This document shows positions 8,730 to 16,630 of a DNA stretch of 64,000 nucleotides, piece after piece. The stretch spans positions 1 through 64,000 of the forward strand of contig JAPHUD010000003.1 of assembly GCA_026196775.1 (NCBI GenBank), given 5' to 3'. Position numbers and translations under genes: made by a program. Source of the stretch: Flavobacteriales bacterium (GTDB lineage: Bacteria; Bacteroidota; Bacteroidia; Flavobacteriales_E; Vicingaceae). Within the stretch, counting starts at the first letter, position 1. Every line of letters begins with the position of its first letter. The notes beneath the pieces are model-generated. The model made no database searches. It had not been told where the DNA came from and saw only the letters and a list, made by a program, of their open reading frames with translations.

Positions 8730-9824
8730 ATGTTAGAAGAAAAATACCCTAAAACGAAAGCAGCTATTGAATTTATGGCTGCATTCGGTGAAATAAAGAT
8801 GATAGCTACAGTACAAGGCATAATTGATATGCACGTAGAGGATATTTCTAACGAAGCATTAGTTTGCTTCGATGAGTCGGGATCAATTAAGGAGCGGTTA
8901 AGCGTATCTGATGTTATAAAAATGAGTGACAGTTCTGTTCAAAAAGAATGGCAGAGTTTTATTCTTAGGAATGTTAGAACGCACCTTAATCAAATGACTG
9001 AAGAACTAACAGGTTGGATAAAGGTTGAGGGAGAAAAAACGTGTAAATTAATAATGAAGCAACAAGAAGATCAGTATGCAATCCTACAAAAGAAGTTGAC
9101 TAAAACAGCAATAACATCTAGAGTCATTACATATAATAAACAACTACAAGAGTCTAAAATAAAAATAGATCCAGATTTGAAACTAGATCCAGATTTAACA
9201 AAGTACATGGAGTTAGTAAACAATATGTTAGATATTTTTAATTATCAAAACTCAAAACTAGTTAAACAATACAAGAAACGAATTAACGAATTAGAAAGAG
9301 ATGGTAGGCTCCAATCTCAGCAAAAAGAATTCGTAGTAGATCATCGACTCAGGTGGAATTCTGATGTAGAAGCTTTGGAGGATGGTTTTAAAGAGCTAAT
9401 CGAGCAAGGTGCTATTGGACTTGTATCAGGAGAAGATAACCCAGAGAAAATAATGAGTATACTAAAGATGGTATTTGAAGAAATTAAACCACCTAAATCT
9501 AGAATGGATGTTAACACATCTAATGGTAAAATTAAGATGGATAAAAAGCCATTTGTAATCCCTGAACTATTAATTTGGAAGGCTGACAGAGATGGGTTCA
9601 AAAGCGCAATATCACCTCTAGTAAAAAATCCAAAGTCCATTTTTATTGAGGTATTTGCAAATAAAGAGCGCGGAGGGGAAATAAGACGTATTGCCAAAAT
9701 TCTACAACAGTTCATGATTATGCCTTCAGGTGCAGATGGAGGAGTATGGAAAGAAAGTGTTGTAGAAAATTACCTTAACGATCCACAAGAAGGAGGACTA
9801 ATTTTTAAACGTAAACAATATTAG
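8730..9824 (+). CDS. unknown protein inside inverted-repeat cassette
   Basis: The protein has 364 residues and is predicted soluble and mainly helical up to about residue 220, with coiled-coil-like stretches at 95-130 and 165-205. A more mixed C-terminal domain (about 255-364) contains KPFVIPELLIWKADRDGF and a final GGVWKESVVENYL segment. No DDE, Tyr-recombinase, HUH or nuclease signature is visible. It is transcribed divergently from the minus-strand replication operon and precedes the putative origin gap. Its role is unknown; it may be a DNA-binding or replication accessory that acts on the flanking repeats. Confidence 0.75.
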   Translation: MLEEKYPKTKAAIEFMAAFGEIKMIATVQGIIDMHVEDISNEALVCFDESGSIKERLSVSDVIKMSDSSVQKEWQSFILRNVRTHLNQMTEELTGWIKVEGEKTCKLIMKQQEDQYAILQKKLTKTAITSRVITYNKQLQESKIKIDPDLKLDPDLTKYMELVNNMLDIFNYQNSKLVKQYKKRINELERDGRLQSQQKEFVVDHRLRWNSDVEALEDGFKELIEQGAIGLVSGEDNPEKIMSILKMVFEEIKPPKSRMDVNTSNGKIKMDKKPFVIPELLIWKADRDGFKSAISPLVKNPKSIFIEVFANKERGGEIRRIAKILQQFMIMPSGADGGVWKESVVENYLNDPQEGGLIFKRKQY

Positions 9825-9835
9825 CTTTTCGAAAC

Positions 9836-9857
9836 TTACCACAATGTTAAGCTAACC
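9836..9857 (-). repeat. right copy of perfect 22-bp inverted repeat
   Basis: This is the exact reverse complement of 8662-8683; it starts 12 bases after the stop codon of the enclosed gene. Confidence 0.9.
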
Positions 9858-10261
9858 CAATTTCCACCCCTTACTCTGAACTTTGATTTTTAATTAAATC
9901 AGTTTCGGATGAATATAAGGAGTAAAAAATCTACAACATATATAAAGGCGCTAGAGTTAGTGCTCGGGCTCATTAAACTTGGTTTATGCACTAAACAGGA
10001 GCGTGTATGCAGTTTACAGCGATATAGCTATTGTAATAATCTAGGTTTAGGAGGTTTAAACACCTCTTATACACCACACCACATTTTCCACTTTACGGTT
10101 TTACGATGCGTCAGCTACGCGTTGTTAGGTTTTCCTTTTGGAAATTTAAAATTCTTTAAAAATATAAAAGGTTTAAAATCCCTCCCCACCACCATTATGT
10201 TGGTCTTTGGTGATATGGACCTAGGTACCACTACCTTTTCTTTCAGCACTAAAATGGACTT
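9858..10261. other. gene-free, hairpin-rich gap (candidate origin region)
   Basis: I see no convincing gene in these about 400 bases. The only long frame (from 9909) has Cys/Leu-rich, composition-driven sequence. The stretch holds several short stems: TGATTT/AAATCA near 9880-9900, GAGGT/ACCTC at 10051-10066, GCGT/ACGC near 10110, and TTTCC/GGAAA near 10135-10145. It separates the cassette from the plus-strand replication operon. Such a site would suit a replication origin or a structured leader RNA, but nothing in the sequence proves either. Confidence 0.35.
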
Positions 10262-11704
10262 ATGGAGACCTTAAAACCTTACATAACAGCCATGATACCA
10301 CTGTACTGTGTTGACTTGGATCAGTTGTTTCCACAAAAGATACAAGCGGATAGGGCACGAGCAATGTTGCAACTGATGTTTGTGCAATACCACATTTATA
10401 TGGTTAACAATCCCAAGTATGCACCATACCTAGACCGTAAAGAGCGGTACTGTTTTCTGGAAGCGAAGAAGCTCCAACTAATAGGAAAAGGAACTTACAA
10501 GCAAGTGCTATCGACACTCATTTCAAACAACATTATACAAGTTAACGCACACCCAACAACAGGAACCGAGCATTATCGTCCCGGACGAGCAAAAGAATAC
10601 CGGATACATCCATGGCTTACACACCAAGCTAAAATAGCCGGAGGTAGAACCTACCGAAGAGAGCGTATCGAAACACCAGCAGTAATTAATGTCATCAAAA
10701 AAATGTTCGACAACCAATACCCTAACAAGCTAAAAAGCATTAGTAGTATGAAGCCAATGTTCGGTAAAATAATGACGTTCACGGACTCATTAGTACTAGA
10801 TATTGAAGCCATAGAGCAAGACTTGAATAGAGGTAAACTACCTGATCCAAAAGAAACCCTGTACAGTATCGCTGAAACTTATGCCGGAGGATACAACCGC
10901 CACGTAAAATTTGATAAGCTAACGAAAAGACTCTACCATCACCTTTGTAATCTACCATCGGAATTACGAAATTATTTGGTGCATCCTGACGGTGAACCAT
11001 TGGTGGAGTTGGACTTTGTTAATAGTCACCCATGGGTATTAAGTAGCTGTTTACTGAACCCAGAAATTTTTATTGAGTTTGCACCAGAGTTTAAACCAGT
11101 GTACGAGCGAGTACTACAAAAATATAGCAACTGTAACGATGTGAAGCGGCTTCACCACGTATGTTGCATGGGCGAGTTTATCCCCAACTGGTTATACGTC
11201 ACAGGAGTTATCAAAAAATTGGGAGATCCGTACACCAAGGGACAGAAGCAAGCAGCTAAAGAACTAGTGTTTCACCATATTATGTATGGTGATTCAGCGA
11301 ACCACTTCAAAAAAGGAACACCAGAACACGAGGAGCGATTCAAAACGGAATTACTGTTTAAAACCGAATACCCTAATGTACATCAAGCATTATTAGAACT
11401 GAAGCGAACACCAGAAAAAATACTGCCATTTATTAAGCACATTCCAAGAGCTAACGGAAAGAAGGGTTTAATGAGAAGCACCCCTTCGGTAATGCTGCAA
11501 GTGATGGAAGCCTACCTCGTGTATCAAGTTATAATCCCACTATTTCAATCTGAGGGTATAGCATCGACAACGATCCATGATAGCTTCATACTAAGTATTA
11601 ACGATAAAGACCGTGCGTTGAAAATCATTCAAAACGCCTTTATGGAGCTAGGAATCAAACCACCCAAGCTACGTGTAACAAGACTTGGAGAGACCAACAT
11701 ATAA
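10262..11704 (+). CDS. divergent palm-type polymerase (polA / T7 RNA polymerase superfamily) with winged-helix N-terminus
   Basis: The 480-residue protein looks like a polymerase. Residues about 30-125 (RARAMLQLMF to EYRIHPWL) have a winged-helix pattern. The C-terminal half shows the three palm/finger motifs in order and sensible spacing: motif A-like VELDFVNSHPWVL (Asp251), motif B-like KQAAKELVFHHIMYG (Lys329, Lys333, Phe337, Tyr342-Gly343) and motif C TTIHDSF (His439-Asp440). HDSF is the form seen in T7-type RNA polymerases, while family A DNA polymerases have HDE. Motif B is one residue longer than usual. It opens the plus-strand operon with the primase-like and AAA+ genes. It could be a DNA polymerase, a primase or an RNA polymerase; chemistry is untested. 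The assignment rests on motifs only. Confidence 0.6.
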   Translation: METLKPYITAMIPLYCVDLDQLFPQKIQADRARAMLQLMFVQYHIYMVNNPKYAPYLDRKERYCFLEAKKLQLIGKGTYKQVLSTLISNNIIQVNAHPTTGTEHYRPGRAKEYRIHPWLTHQAKIAGGRTYRRERIETPAVINVIKKMFDNQYPNKLKSISSMKPMFGKIMTFTDSLVLDIEAIEQDLNRGKLPDPKETLYSIAETYAGGYNRHVKFDKLTKRLYHHLCNLPSELRNYLVHPDGEPLVELDFVNSHPWVLSSCLLNPEIFIEFAPEFKPVYERVLQKYSNCNDVKRLHHVCCMGEFIPNWLYVTGVIKKLGDPYTKGQKQAAKELVFHHIMYGDSANHFKKGTPEHEERFKTELLFKTEYPNVHQALLELKRTPEKILPFIKHIPRANGKKGLMRSTPSVMLQVMEAYLVYQVIIPLFQSEGIASTTIHDSFILSINDKDRALKIIQNAFMELGIKPPKLRVTRLGETNI

Positions 11705-11766
11705 TATAGCACCTCAAAAATGGAGCATAAAATGAAACGAATTACGAACAATATACAATACCTATT

Positions 11767-12450
11767 ATGAGCAACATCGTTAGTAAAAATAAGACCCAAT
11801 GGGTATCCCCACTCAAACGGATTGGCTATACTGCGCCTATAAAAACAGTAAAGATGCAGCAAACAAACACCTTATTACCGGAGCTACAACAGCATTTACA
11901 ACGCTTATGGGAGTCTTTTAATACAGGCATACGTTCCGTAAAAGCAGTGAAGCCCAAGCAATACTTAGAAGATAAGGGATTGGATTACCAACAACTCAAT
12001 ATTGGGTTTTGTAGTGGGCAGTTCCACCACAGAAAAGATGATGCGTGGCGTCAACCCTATATTGAGCTAGGTATTTTAACCCCAAGTGATGCCCCAGTGA
12101 ACCATGTGGATCGAAAAGCCTATACCTGCTTTGGAACTTATAGTGTGGTATTTCCACTAAAAGATGTAGCAGGAAAAATAGTGAACCTGTTCGCCATCAG
12201 AATCAAAATGGCATCAGCACCAGAAGAATACCTAAATAACTTAGGAATTTATCCCTGTTATCCACCACCACTAACCAGACGTTTATACATCACATCCACA
12301 TTAATGGATGCAGCAAGTATTATTCAAGCGAATGTATTGGATAGTAGAGAAGCGGTTATCGCCTTACACGATGGCAAATGGTTACCCCAACACAGTAGCA
12401 TAATACAGGATTTAGAAATGTTAGAAGAAGTAATCCTTATCAAAAACTAA
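11767..12450 (+). CDS. primase-like protein: DnaG core N-domain and degenerate, truncated Toprim
   Basis: The protein has 227 residues. Residues about 60-145 (YLEDKGLDYQQLNIGFCSG, CFGTYSVVFPLKDVAGKIV) resemble the N-terminal part of the DnaG catalytic core. Residues 175-227 (RRLYITSTLMDAASIIQA, REAVIALHDGK, EEVILIKN) follow a Toprim fold. The catalytic Glu expected after the first strand is replaced (ITSTLMD instead of a xxEGxxD pattern), and the frame stops where the DxD strand should be. The rest of the Toprim appears at the start of the next gene, four bases on. No CHC2 zinc finger is seen. It is either a non-catalytic domain or a frameshifted primase. Confidence 0.65.
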   Translation: MSNIVSKNKTQWVSPLKRIGYTAPIKTVKMQQTNTLLPELQQHLQRLWESFNTGIRSVKAVKPKQYLEDKGLDYQQLNIGFCSGQFHHRKDDAWRQPYIELGILTPSDAPVNHVDRKAYTCFGTYSVVFPLKDVAGKIVNLFAIRIKMASAPEEYLNNLGIYPCYPPPLTRRLYITSTLMDAASIIQANVLDSREAVIALHDGKWLPQHSSIIQDLEMLEEVILIKN

Positions 12451-12454
12451 GAAA

Positions 12455-14245
12455 ATGACAGCAGCAAGCATCAACAAAAAGATCAAGGCAATCAAGCCGA
12501 GCCTAAAGGTTAATATAGTAGATTTACCAAACGGTAAATCTATCAACAACCTATTAGTAGCAGGTAACATCACCACTTTAGATGAATTACTGCATCACCA
12601 ACCACAAGAAGTACTGACACCAGTTGTACCCAATGAGGTACTACCCATTTCTATCCCTGCATTAGCACCAGAAGAAGAAACAACATCTAATTTCCAAGTT
12701 ATCAGCGACCAACACACCCAATACAAAGGAAGCGAAGCCATCTACCATGCTAAAGGAAACCTGTCCAACGACCAAAAAGTACTGGAAATACTGCTAGTAG
12801 TAGAAGATAAGTATAGTAAACGGAAGCACCGCTACCGAGTTGATTTGTATAAGAAAGATCACTTACGCACAGTAGTAGAAGAATTGGAAGCACTAGAAAA
12901 CTATCAAGTGTCAGCAGTAAAAGAAGATTTGAATAGCTTCACCACTTTGTTGGAGGAGCACAGGGATCAACTACTCGCCCCAATTCAAACTAAAACCACA
13001 ACCAAGAAACAAGCAACACCAGCACACTACCAAAAAGCAATGGAACTGTTACAAGACCCTAAACTGTTCCAGCACTTAGATACATTAATTGCACAAGCAG
13101 GAGTAGTAGGCGAAGAAAAAACAAGGTTGTCCCTCTTTGTGATGGCGGCCAGTTACAAAATACCCTACCCACTACATACCCTTTTACAAGGTGAATCAGG
13201 ATCAGGAAAAAGTCATTTACTCAAAACCATCTCCTCCTGTATTCCGCCAGAAGATGTATTGTCTTTAACTAGGGTTACCAGTAAATCCTTCTACCATTAT
13301 GGTGAAGGAGAGTTACAAAATAAACTGTTACTCATTCAAGATTACGATGGATTAGATACCGACGCACAATATGCCTTTAGAGAAATGCAATCAGCAGGAG
13401 AATTAAGCCTAAGCACCACATTGAAAGATCGCTGGGGCAACTCCAAAACGGGGGTTAAAGTAGTAGATGCACACTTTTCGAGCATCATCGCCACTACCAA
13501 TGCAGAAGTATATCAAGATAACATGAATAGAAGCGTGGTGGTAGGAACCGATGAATCAGCCGAGCAAACACAAAAAATACTGCTTCACCAAAACCAGTTA
13601 ACCGCTGGAATGATTAATCAAAAAAAAGTAGAGCAAGCCAAAGAAATTTTACGGTGTATCATTCGTCAAGTGTACACTAAACCAGTAGTCAACCACTATG
13701 CAGCAAAAGTACTGTTGCCCCTAAATGTAAAATCCATCAGGAGGCTCAATAACCAGTTTCAATCCCTAGTTACACAAGTAACTCTATTACACCAATACCA
13801 ACGAAGTACCGATGAACAAGGGCGTATCATCACCACCATAGCTGATCTAACAGCAGCAGTAGAATTATTTGCAGAAGCGATGTATATGAAAACGGATGAA
13901 CTAGATTCCTCCACCAGACAATTTTTTGAGCAGTTGAAACAATACGTCAAAACACAAAGCAAAGGAAGTACCCAAACCTTTGGTTCACGAGAAGTGCGCC
14001 TCGCCTTACAAACCAACAAAACACAAGTATTTCGCTGCATAGAAAAACTAAAAGCACTAGAATACATTGCCGTTAGTGGAGGAAGTTCCAACAAAGGATA
14101 CAAGTACCAGATCACCTACTGGGATGACGTAGCTAAAATGCGCCATCAGATAAAAGAGCATTTTACCCAACAAATAAAACAACTTGAACCATTAGAAGCG
14201 AATGGTAGCAACTTATATGACGCTAGTGGTTCAACAAACCAGTAA
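12455..14245 (+). CDS. AAA+ ATPase/helicase with Toprim C-terminal remnant and winged-helix tail
   Basis: The protein has 596 residues. Its first about 40 residues (VNIVDLPNGKSINNLL) match the end of a Toprim domain, in which a Pro-x-Gly-Lys-x-x-x-x-x-Leu motif precedes the helicase part. The ATPase core has Walker A GESGSGKS (246-253), Walker B LLLIQDYD (291-298), and a sensor-like strand (SSIIATTNAE). Residues about 490-555 look like a winged helix (SREVRLALQTNKTQVFRCIEKLKAL). The start is four bases after the previous stop in the +1 frame, so the pair may descend from one primase-helicase. It is followed 12 bases later by the first recombinase gene. Its role is likely helicase loading or unwinding. 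Confidence 0.75.
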   Translation: MTAASINKKIKAIKPSLKVNIVDLPNGKSINNLLVAGNITTLDELLHHQPQEVLTPVVPNEVLPISIPALAPEEETTSNFQVISDQHTQYKGSEAIYHAKGNLSNDQKVLEILLVVEDKYSKRKHRYRVDLYKKDHLRTVVEELEALENYQVSAVKEDLNSFTTLLEEHRDQLLAPIQTKTTTKKQATPAHYQKAMELLQDPKLFQHLDTLIAQAGVVGEEKTRLSLFVMAASYKIPYPLHTLLQGESGSGKSHLLKTISSCIPPEDVLSLTRVTSKSFYHYGEGELQNKLLLIQDYDGLDTDAQYAFREMQSAGELSLSTTLKDRWGNSKTGVKVVDAHFSSIIATTNAEVYQDNMNRSVVVGTDESAEQTQKILLHQNQLTAGMINQKKVEQAKEILRCIIRQVYTKPVVNHYAAKVLLPLNVKSIRRLNNQFQSLVTQVTLLHQYQRSTDEQGRIITTIADLTAAVELFAEAMYMKTDELDSSTRQFFEQLKQYVKTQSKGSTQTFGSREVRLALQTNKTQVFRCIEKLKALEYIAVSGGSSNKGYKYQITYWDDVAKMRHQIKEHFTQQIKQLEPLEANGSNLYDASGSTNQ

Positions 14246-14257
14246 TAAGAGTAAGCC

Positions 14258-15169
14258 ATGAAACCACTATACAGCAAAGAATTTAAAGAACTGTACACCG
14301 TATTTGATCACTTGGTGCGCTCCAAAGACTATAAAACAGGAGGAGGAAAAATGTATCAATCCAACCTAAAGGAATTCTTCCTATGGATGGAACAACAAGG
14401 GATTACTACCATTGCAGCCATTACTACTCCAAAAGTAAAAGAATACCTGGAGCATTTGATTGTACGTCCCAACAAAAGAAAAGAAGGAGCACTCAGTGTA
14501 TCCACCATCAACCACCACTTGTTTAGCCTAAGGTTGTTTTTTGAGCACCTACTCATTATCAGCTACGCCACAGAAGTACCAGTAGTTCCCAATAACTTAC
14601 CTAGAAACAATATGGAGCGAGCATCACTAACACTAGAAGAAGTACAACTGTTGTATGCACACGTGGAAACCCCATTAGAAAAAGCAATACTAAGTACCGC
14701 TTATGGGTGTGGGCTTCGTAGAAATGAAATGGAACGGTTGAGTATGGCCGATTTGATATTTCATAAAGGGGTGTTGGTAGTTACCAAAGGAAAAGGAAAT
14801 AAACTGAGGGATGTGATGATGAGCGATGCTGTTATCAACGATTTGCAAGAATACGCCCATACGGAGCGTTTAGGACGAGTTAGGAGCACCCGAACTACTA
14901 CCGGAGCATATTTCCTTAACAGCAAGGGCAATAGACTATCAGGGGATCACATGAACAAAACCTTAAAAGCACTAGTAGAAAGAACCGGTAGTTTAGCATT
15001 ACAAGAAAAGAAAGTGTGTTTACACAGCTTACGCCACAGCATCGCTACCCACTTAGTAGATAGAGGGATGGGTATGTTAGCCATCCGAAAATTTATGGGG
15101 CACTCAGAAACAGATACCACCTCGCTATACATGGCCAGACGAAAACAAAAAAATAAGTTTATCATATAA
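14258..15169 (+). CDS. tyrosine recombinase, catalytically complete
   Basis: This XerC/D-type recombinase has 303 residues. The N-terminal SAM-like core-binding domain spans about 10-110. The catalytic domain carries Arg154 (CGLRRNE), a beta-hairpin Lys (TKGKGNK, about 187-191), HSLR (His256, Arg259), GHS (His282) and the nucleophile Tyr291 (SLYM). All expected residues are present. It lies immediately before a second recombinase gene (11 bases apart), at the end of the replication operon. It probably integrates, excises, resolves or inverts element DNA; candidate sites are the inverted repeats at 8662/9836 and 16100-16165. Confidence 0.92.
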   Translation: MKPLYSKEFKELYTVFDHLVRSKDYKTGGGKMYQSNLKEFFLWMEQQGITTIAAITTPKVKEYLEHLIVRPNKRKEGALSVSTINHHLFSLRLFFEHLLIISYATEVPVVPNNLPRNNMERASLTLEEVQLLYAHVETPLEKAILSTAYGCGLRRNEMERLSMADLIFHKGVLVVTKGKGNKLRDVMMSDAVINDLQEYAHTERLGRVRSTRTTTGAYFLNSKGNRLSGDHMNKTLKALVERTGSLALQEKKVCLHSLRHSIATHLVDRGMGMLAIRKFMGHSETDTTSLYMARRKQKNKFII

Positions 15170-15180
15170 AACCAATCCGG

Positions 15181-16065
15181 ATGAAGAAAGCACCAGAAAC
15201 CCTTATGCAGTATTTAGAATCAATCCACACCACTAAATCAGCCGATAGCTATCACTACAGTATCGTTAAATTCTTATGCACCAATCCCGATGCCGAAAAA
15301 TACACCTACCAACACATTGTAGATTACTTGTTACAACTAAAAGATGAAGGAGCAGCAGGAACCTATCGAGCAAAAATATTGGCATCCATCAAAAAATATT
15401 ACGATTATTTAATCGCTATAGAAGTTAGAAACAACCATCCCTGCCGAAGATTACAGATTAAAGACAACAGAAAGAAAGGGCTCAACTTCGAGGAACTGTT
15501 TAGCATGGAGGAACTAGAACTACTGTTAATTAGAGAAGAACGCTACCGGTATCTGGGGCATCGTAACAAACTACTCATTTCATTGTTAATCTATCAGGGA
15601 TTAACCAGTGACGAAATTGTTAGGTTAACGGTTCAAGATATAGATGTAGAAGAAGCGACCATCAGGGTTAAAGCATCTAGGAAACTAAGCGGTAGAACCT
15701 TAGCCATGCACCGTAAACAAGTAATGTTAGTGGACAGGTATTTAGAAGATGCACGTCCGTTTCTGCTAAGAAAAACGATACCTACCAATAAACTAATGAT
15801 TACTAAATTAGGTAAACCAGAGTCAGTAGATGGTATTCATTCCATGTTGGAGCAACTAAAAGGATTGTTCCCACATAAAAAATTACACTCGAAATCGATT
15901 AGAATGAGTGTCATCGCCAACTGGTTAAACGAACGAAAGATACCGTTGGAAGACGTACAACTGATGGCGGGGCACAAGTGGCCATCGTCAACAGAACGGT
16001 ATTATCGGGAAAATTTAGAAGAGCAACGGAAGCTGATAAACGAGTTTCATCCCCTGAATAGGTAA
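15181..16065 (+). CDS. second tyrosine recombinase, catalytically degenerate
   Basis: The protein has 294 residues with the same fold pattern as its neighbour, so the two form a pair. Catalytic residues are not all kept. Where the first Arg should stand the sequence reads GLTSDE (Thr142). In the HxxR motif the His is Lys238 while Arg241 remains. GHKW (His265) and a Tyr pair (274/275) are present. Loss of Arg I is known in CTnDOT-type recombinases, but loss of both positions suggests a structural partner that shapes the synaptic complex rather than an independent enzyme. It could also be an enzyme with unusual chemistry. Confidence 0.85.
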   Translation: MKKAPETLMQYLESIHTTKSADSYHYSIVKFLCTNPDAEKYTYQHIVDYLLQLKDEGAAGTYRAKILASIKKYYDYLIAIEVRNNHPCRRLQIKDNRKKGLNFEELFSMEELELLLIREERYRYLGHRNKLLISLLIYQGLTSDEIVRLTVQDIDVEEATIRVKASRKLSGRTLAMHRKQVMLVDRYLEDARPFLLRKTIPTNKLMITKLGKPESVDGIHSMLEQLKGLFPHKKLHSKSIRMSVIANWLNERKIPLEDVQLMAGHKWPSSTERYYRENLEEQRKLINEFHPLNR

Positions 16066-16190
16066 CATTGGACTGGTTTTTGCCGTTAAACAGATTAGTA
16101 AATCACGTGAAAAAATAAAAATGAACACGCACTTTGCTTAAGATTTAGTATTTTTCCCGTGATTTTTCGTAAACACCAAGATAAACTTAG
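16066..16190. repeat. inverted repeat after the recombinase pair (candidate recombination site)
   Basis: The gap holds AAATCACGTGAAAAA (16100-16114) and, inverted with one mismatch, its partner at 16151-16165. The left arm is preceded by GATTAGTA and the right by GATTTAGTA. The arrangement (two imperfect inverted arms around a spacer) could be a core site for the adjacent tyrosine recombinases or an operator for the downstream toxin pair. Confidence 0.35.
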
Positions 16191-16198
16191 TACTTTTG
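16191..16198 (+). promoter_or_regulatory. Bacteroidota -7 box for toxin pair
   Basis: TACTTTTG fits TAnnTTTG exactly and ends ten bases before the ATG at 16209. The transcript would have almost no leader. No clear -33 TTG is seen at the usual distance. Confidence 0.5.
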
Positions 16199-16208
16199 TA
16201 TTGAAATT

Positions 16209-16628
16209 ATGGTAGCAATAGAGTTAAATAACGACTGGGTATTGTCCTCTGAAGATTATCAGATTAAAGAAGAACCTACTTCATTAGGAGATAATTTTAT
16301 ACGATTCTACAGTAGAATGTTGCATAAATACTATGCACGCCTATCCCATCAGAGATATTCACCAAAAGAGTTGTCGCCTCAGCAAGCTATATCCTACTTA
16401 AAAGTAATTGTAAAGGAAAAGCGAGCCTTTAAGAAACTGTTAAGAATGTATGAAAAGGTTATAGATTATAGTCCAGAGATTAAAGAAATCTACCTTTTAT
16501 TCGTAGCAATTGTTGACGAATTGGAGATAGCTGAGGAGAGATTAGAAAAATTAAGTGACCCTGAAATCCATTCTAGACTACTACAAACAGTAAATCAGCT
16601 AGAGTATTCATCTTTTATGAGGGACTAA
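16209..16628 (+). CDS. unknown helical protein, probable antitoxin partner
   Basis: The protein has 139 residues, charged and mostly helical, without a recognisable DNA-binding motif. It stops two bases before the start of a PemK/MazF-like toxin, and its promoter lies just upstream, so it occupies the usual antitoxin slot. The central part (SPQQAISYLKVIVKEKRAFK) and Glu-rich C-terminus could wrap the toxin. The antitoxin call is from position only. Confidence 0.6.
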   Translation: MVAIELNNDWVLSSEDYQIKEEPTSLGDNFIRFYSRMLHKYYARLSHQRYSPKELSPQQAISYLKVIVKEKRAFKKLLRMYEKVIDYSPEIKEIYLLFVAIVDELEIAEERLEKLSDPEIHSRLLQTVNQLEYSSFMRD

Positions 16629-16630
16629 GA

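Larger units (their letters stand above)
8662..9857. mobile_element. 1.2-kb one-gene cassette bounded by inverted repeats
   Basis: A single gene (8730-9824) lies between perfect 22-bp inverted repeats, with 46 bases on the left and 11 on the right between gene and repeat. The geometry is that of an insertion sequence or an invertible segment. No target duplication is visible (bases just outside are AGTA and CAAT) and the protein has no transposase motif I recognise. Inversion by the element's tyrosine recombinases is one possible explanation; binding sites for a partner protein are another. Confidence 0.5.

Noticed and set aside
9341-9715. 124-codon minus-strand frame
   Set aside because: Antisense to the 8730 gene, with composition typical of a shadow frame.
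9909-10274. 121-codon plus-strand frame in the gap before the 10262 gene
   Set aside because: The product has no domain pattern, is rich in Cys/Phe/Leu by composition, overlaps the next start and lies in hairpin-rich DNA.
13759-14115. 118-codon minus-strand frame inside the AAA+ gene
   Set aside because: Antisense shadow; Ser/Cys/Val-rich and without start signals.
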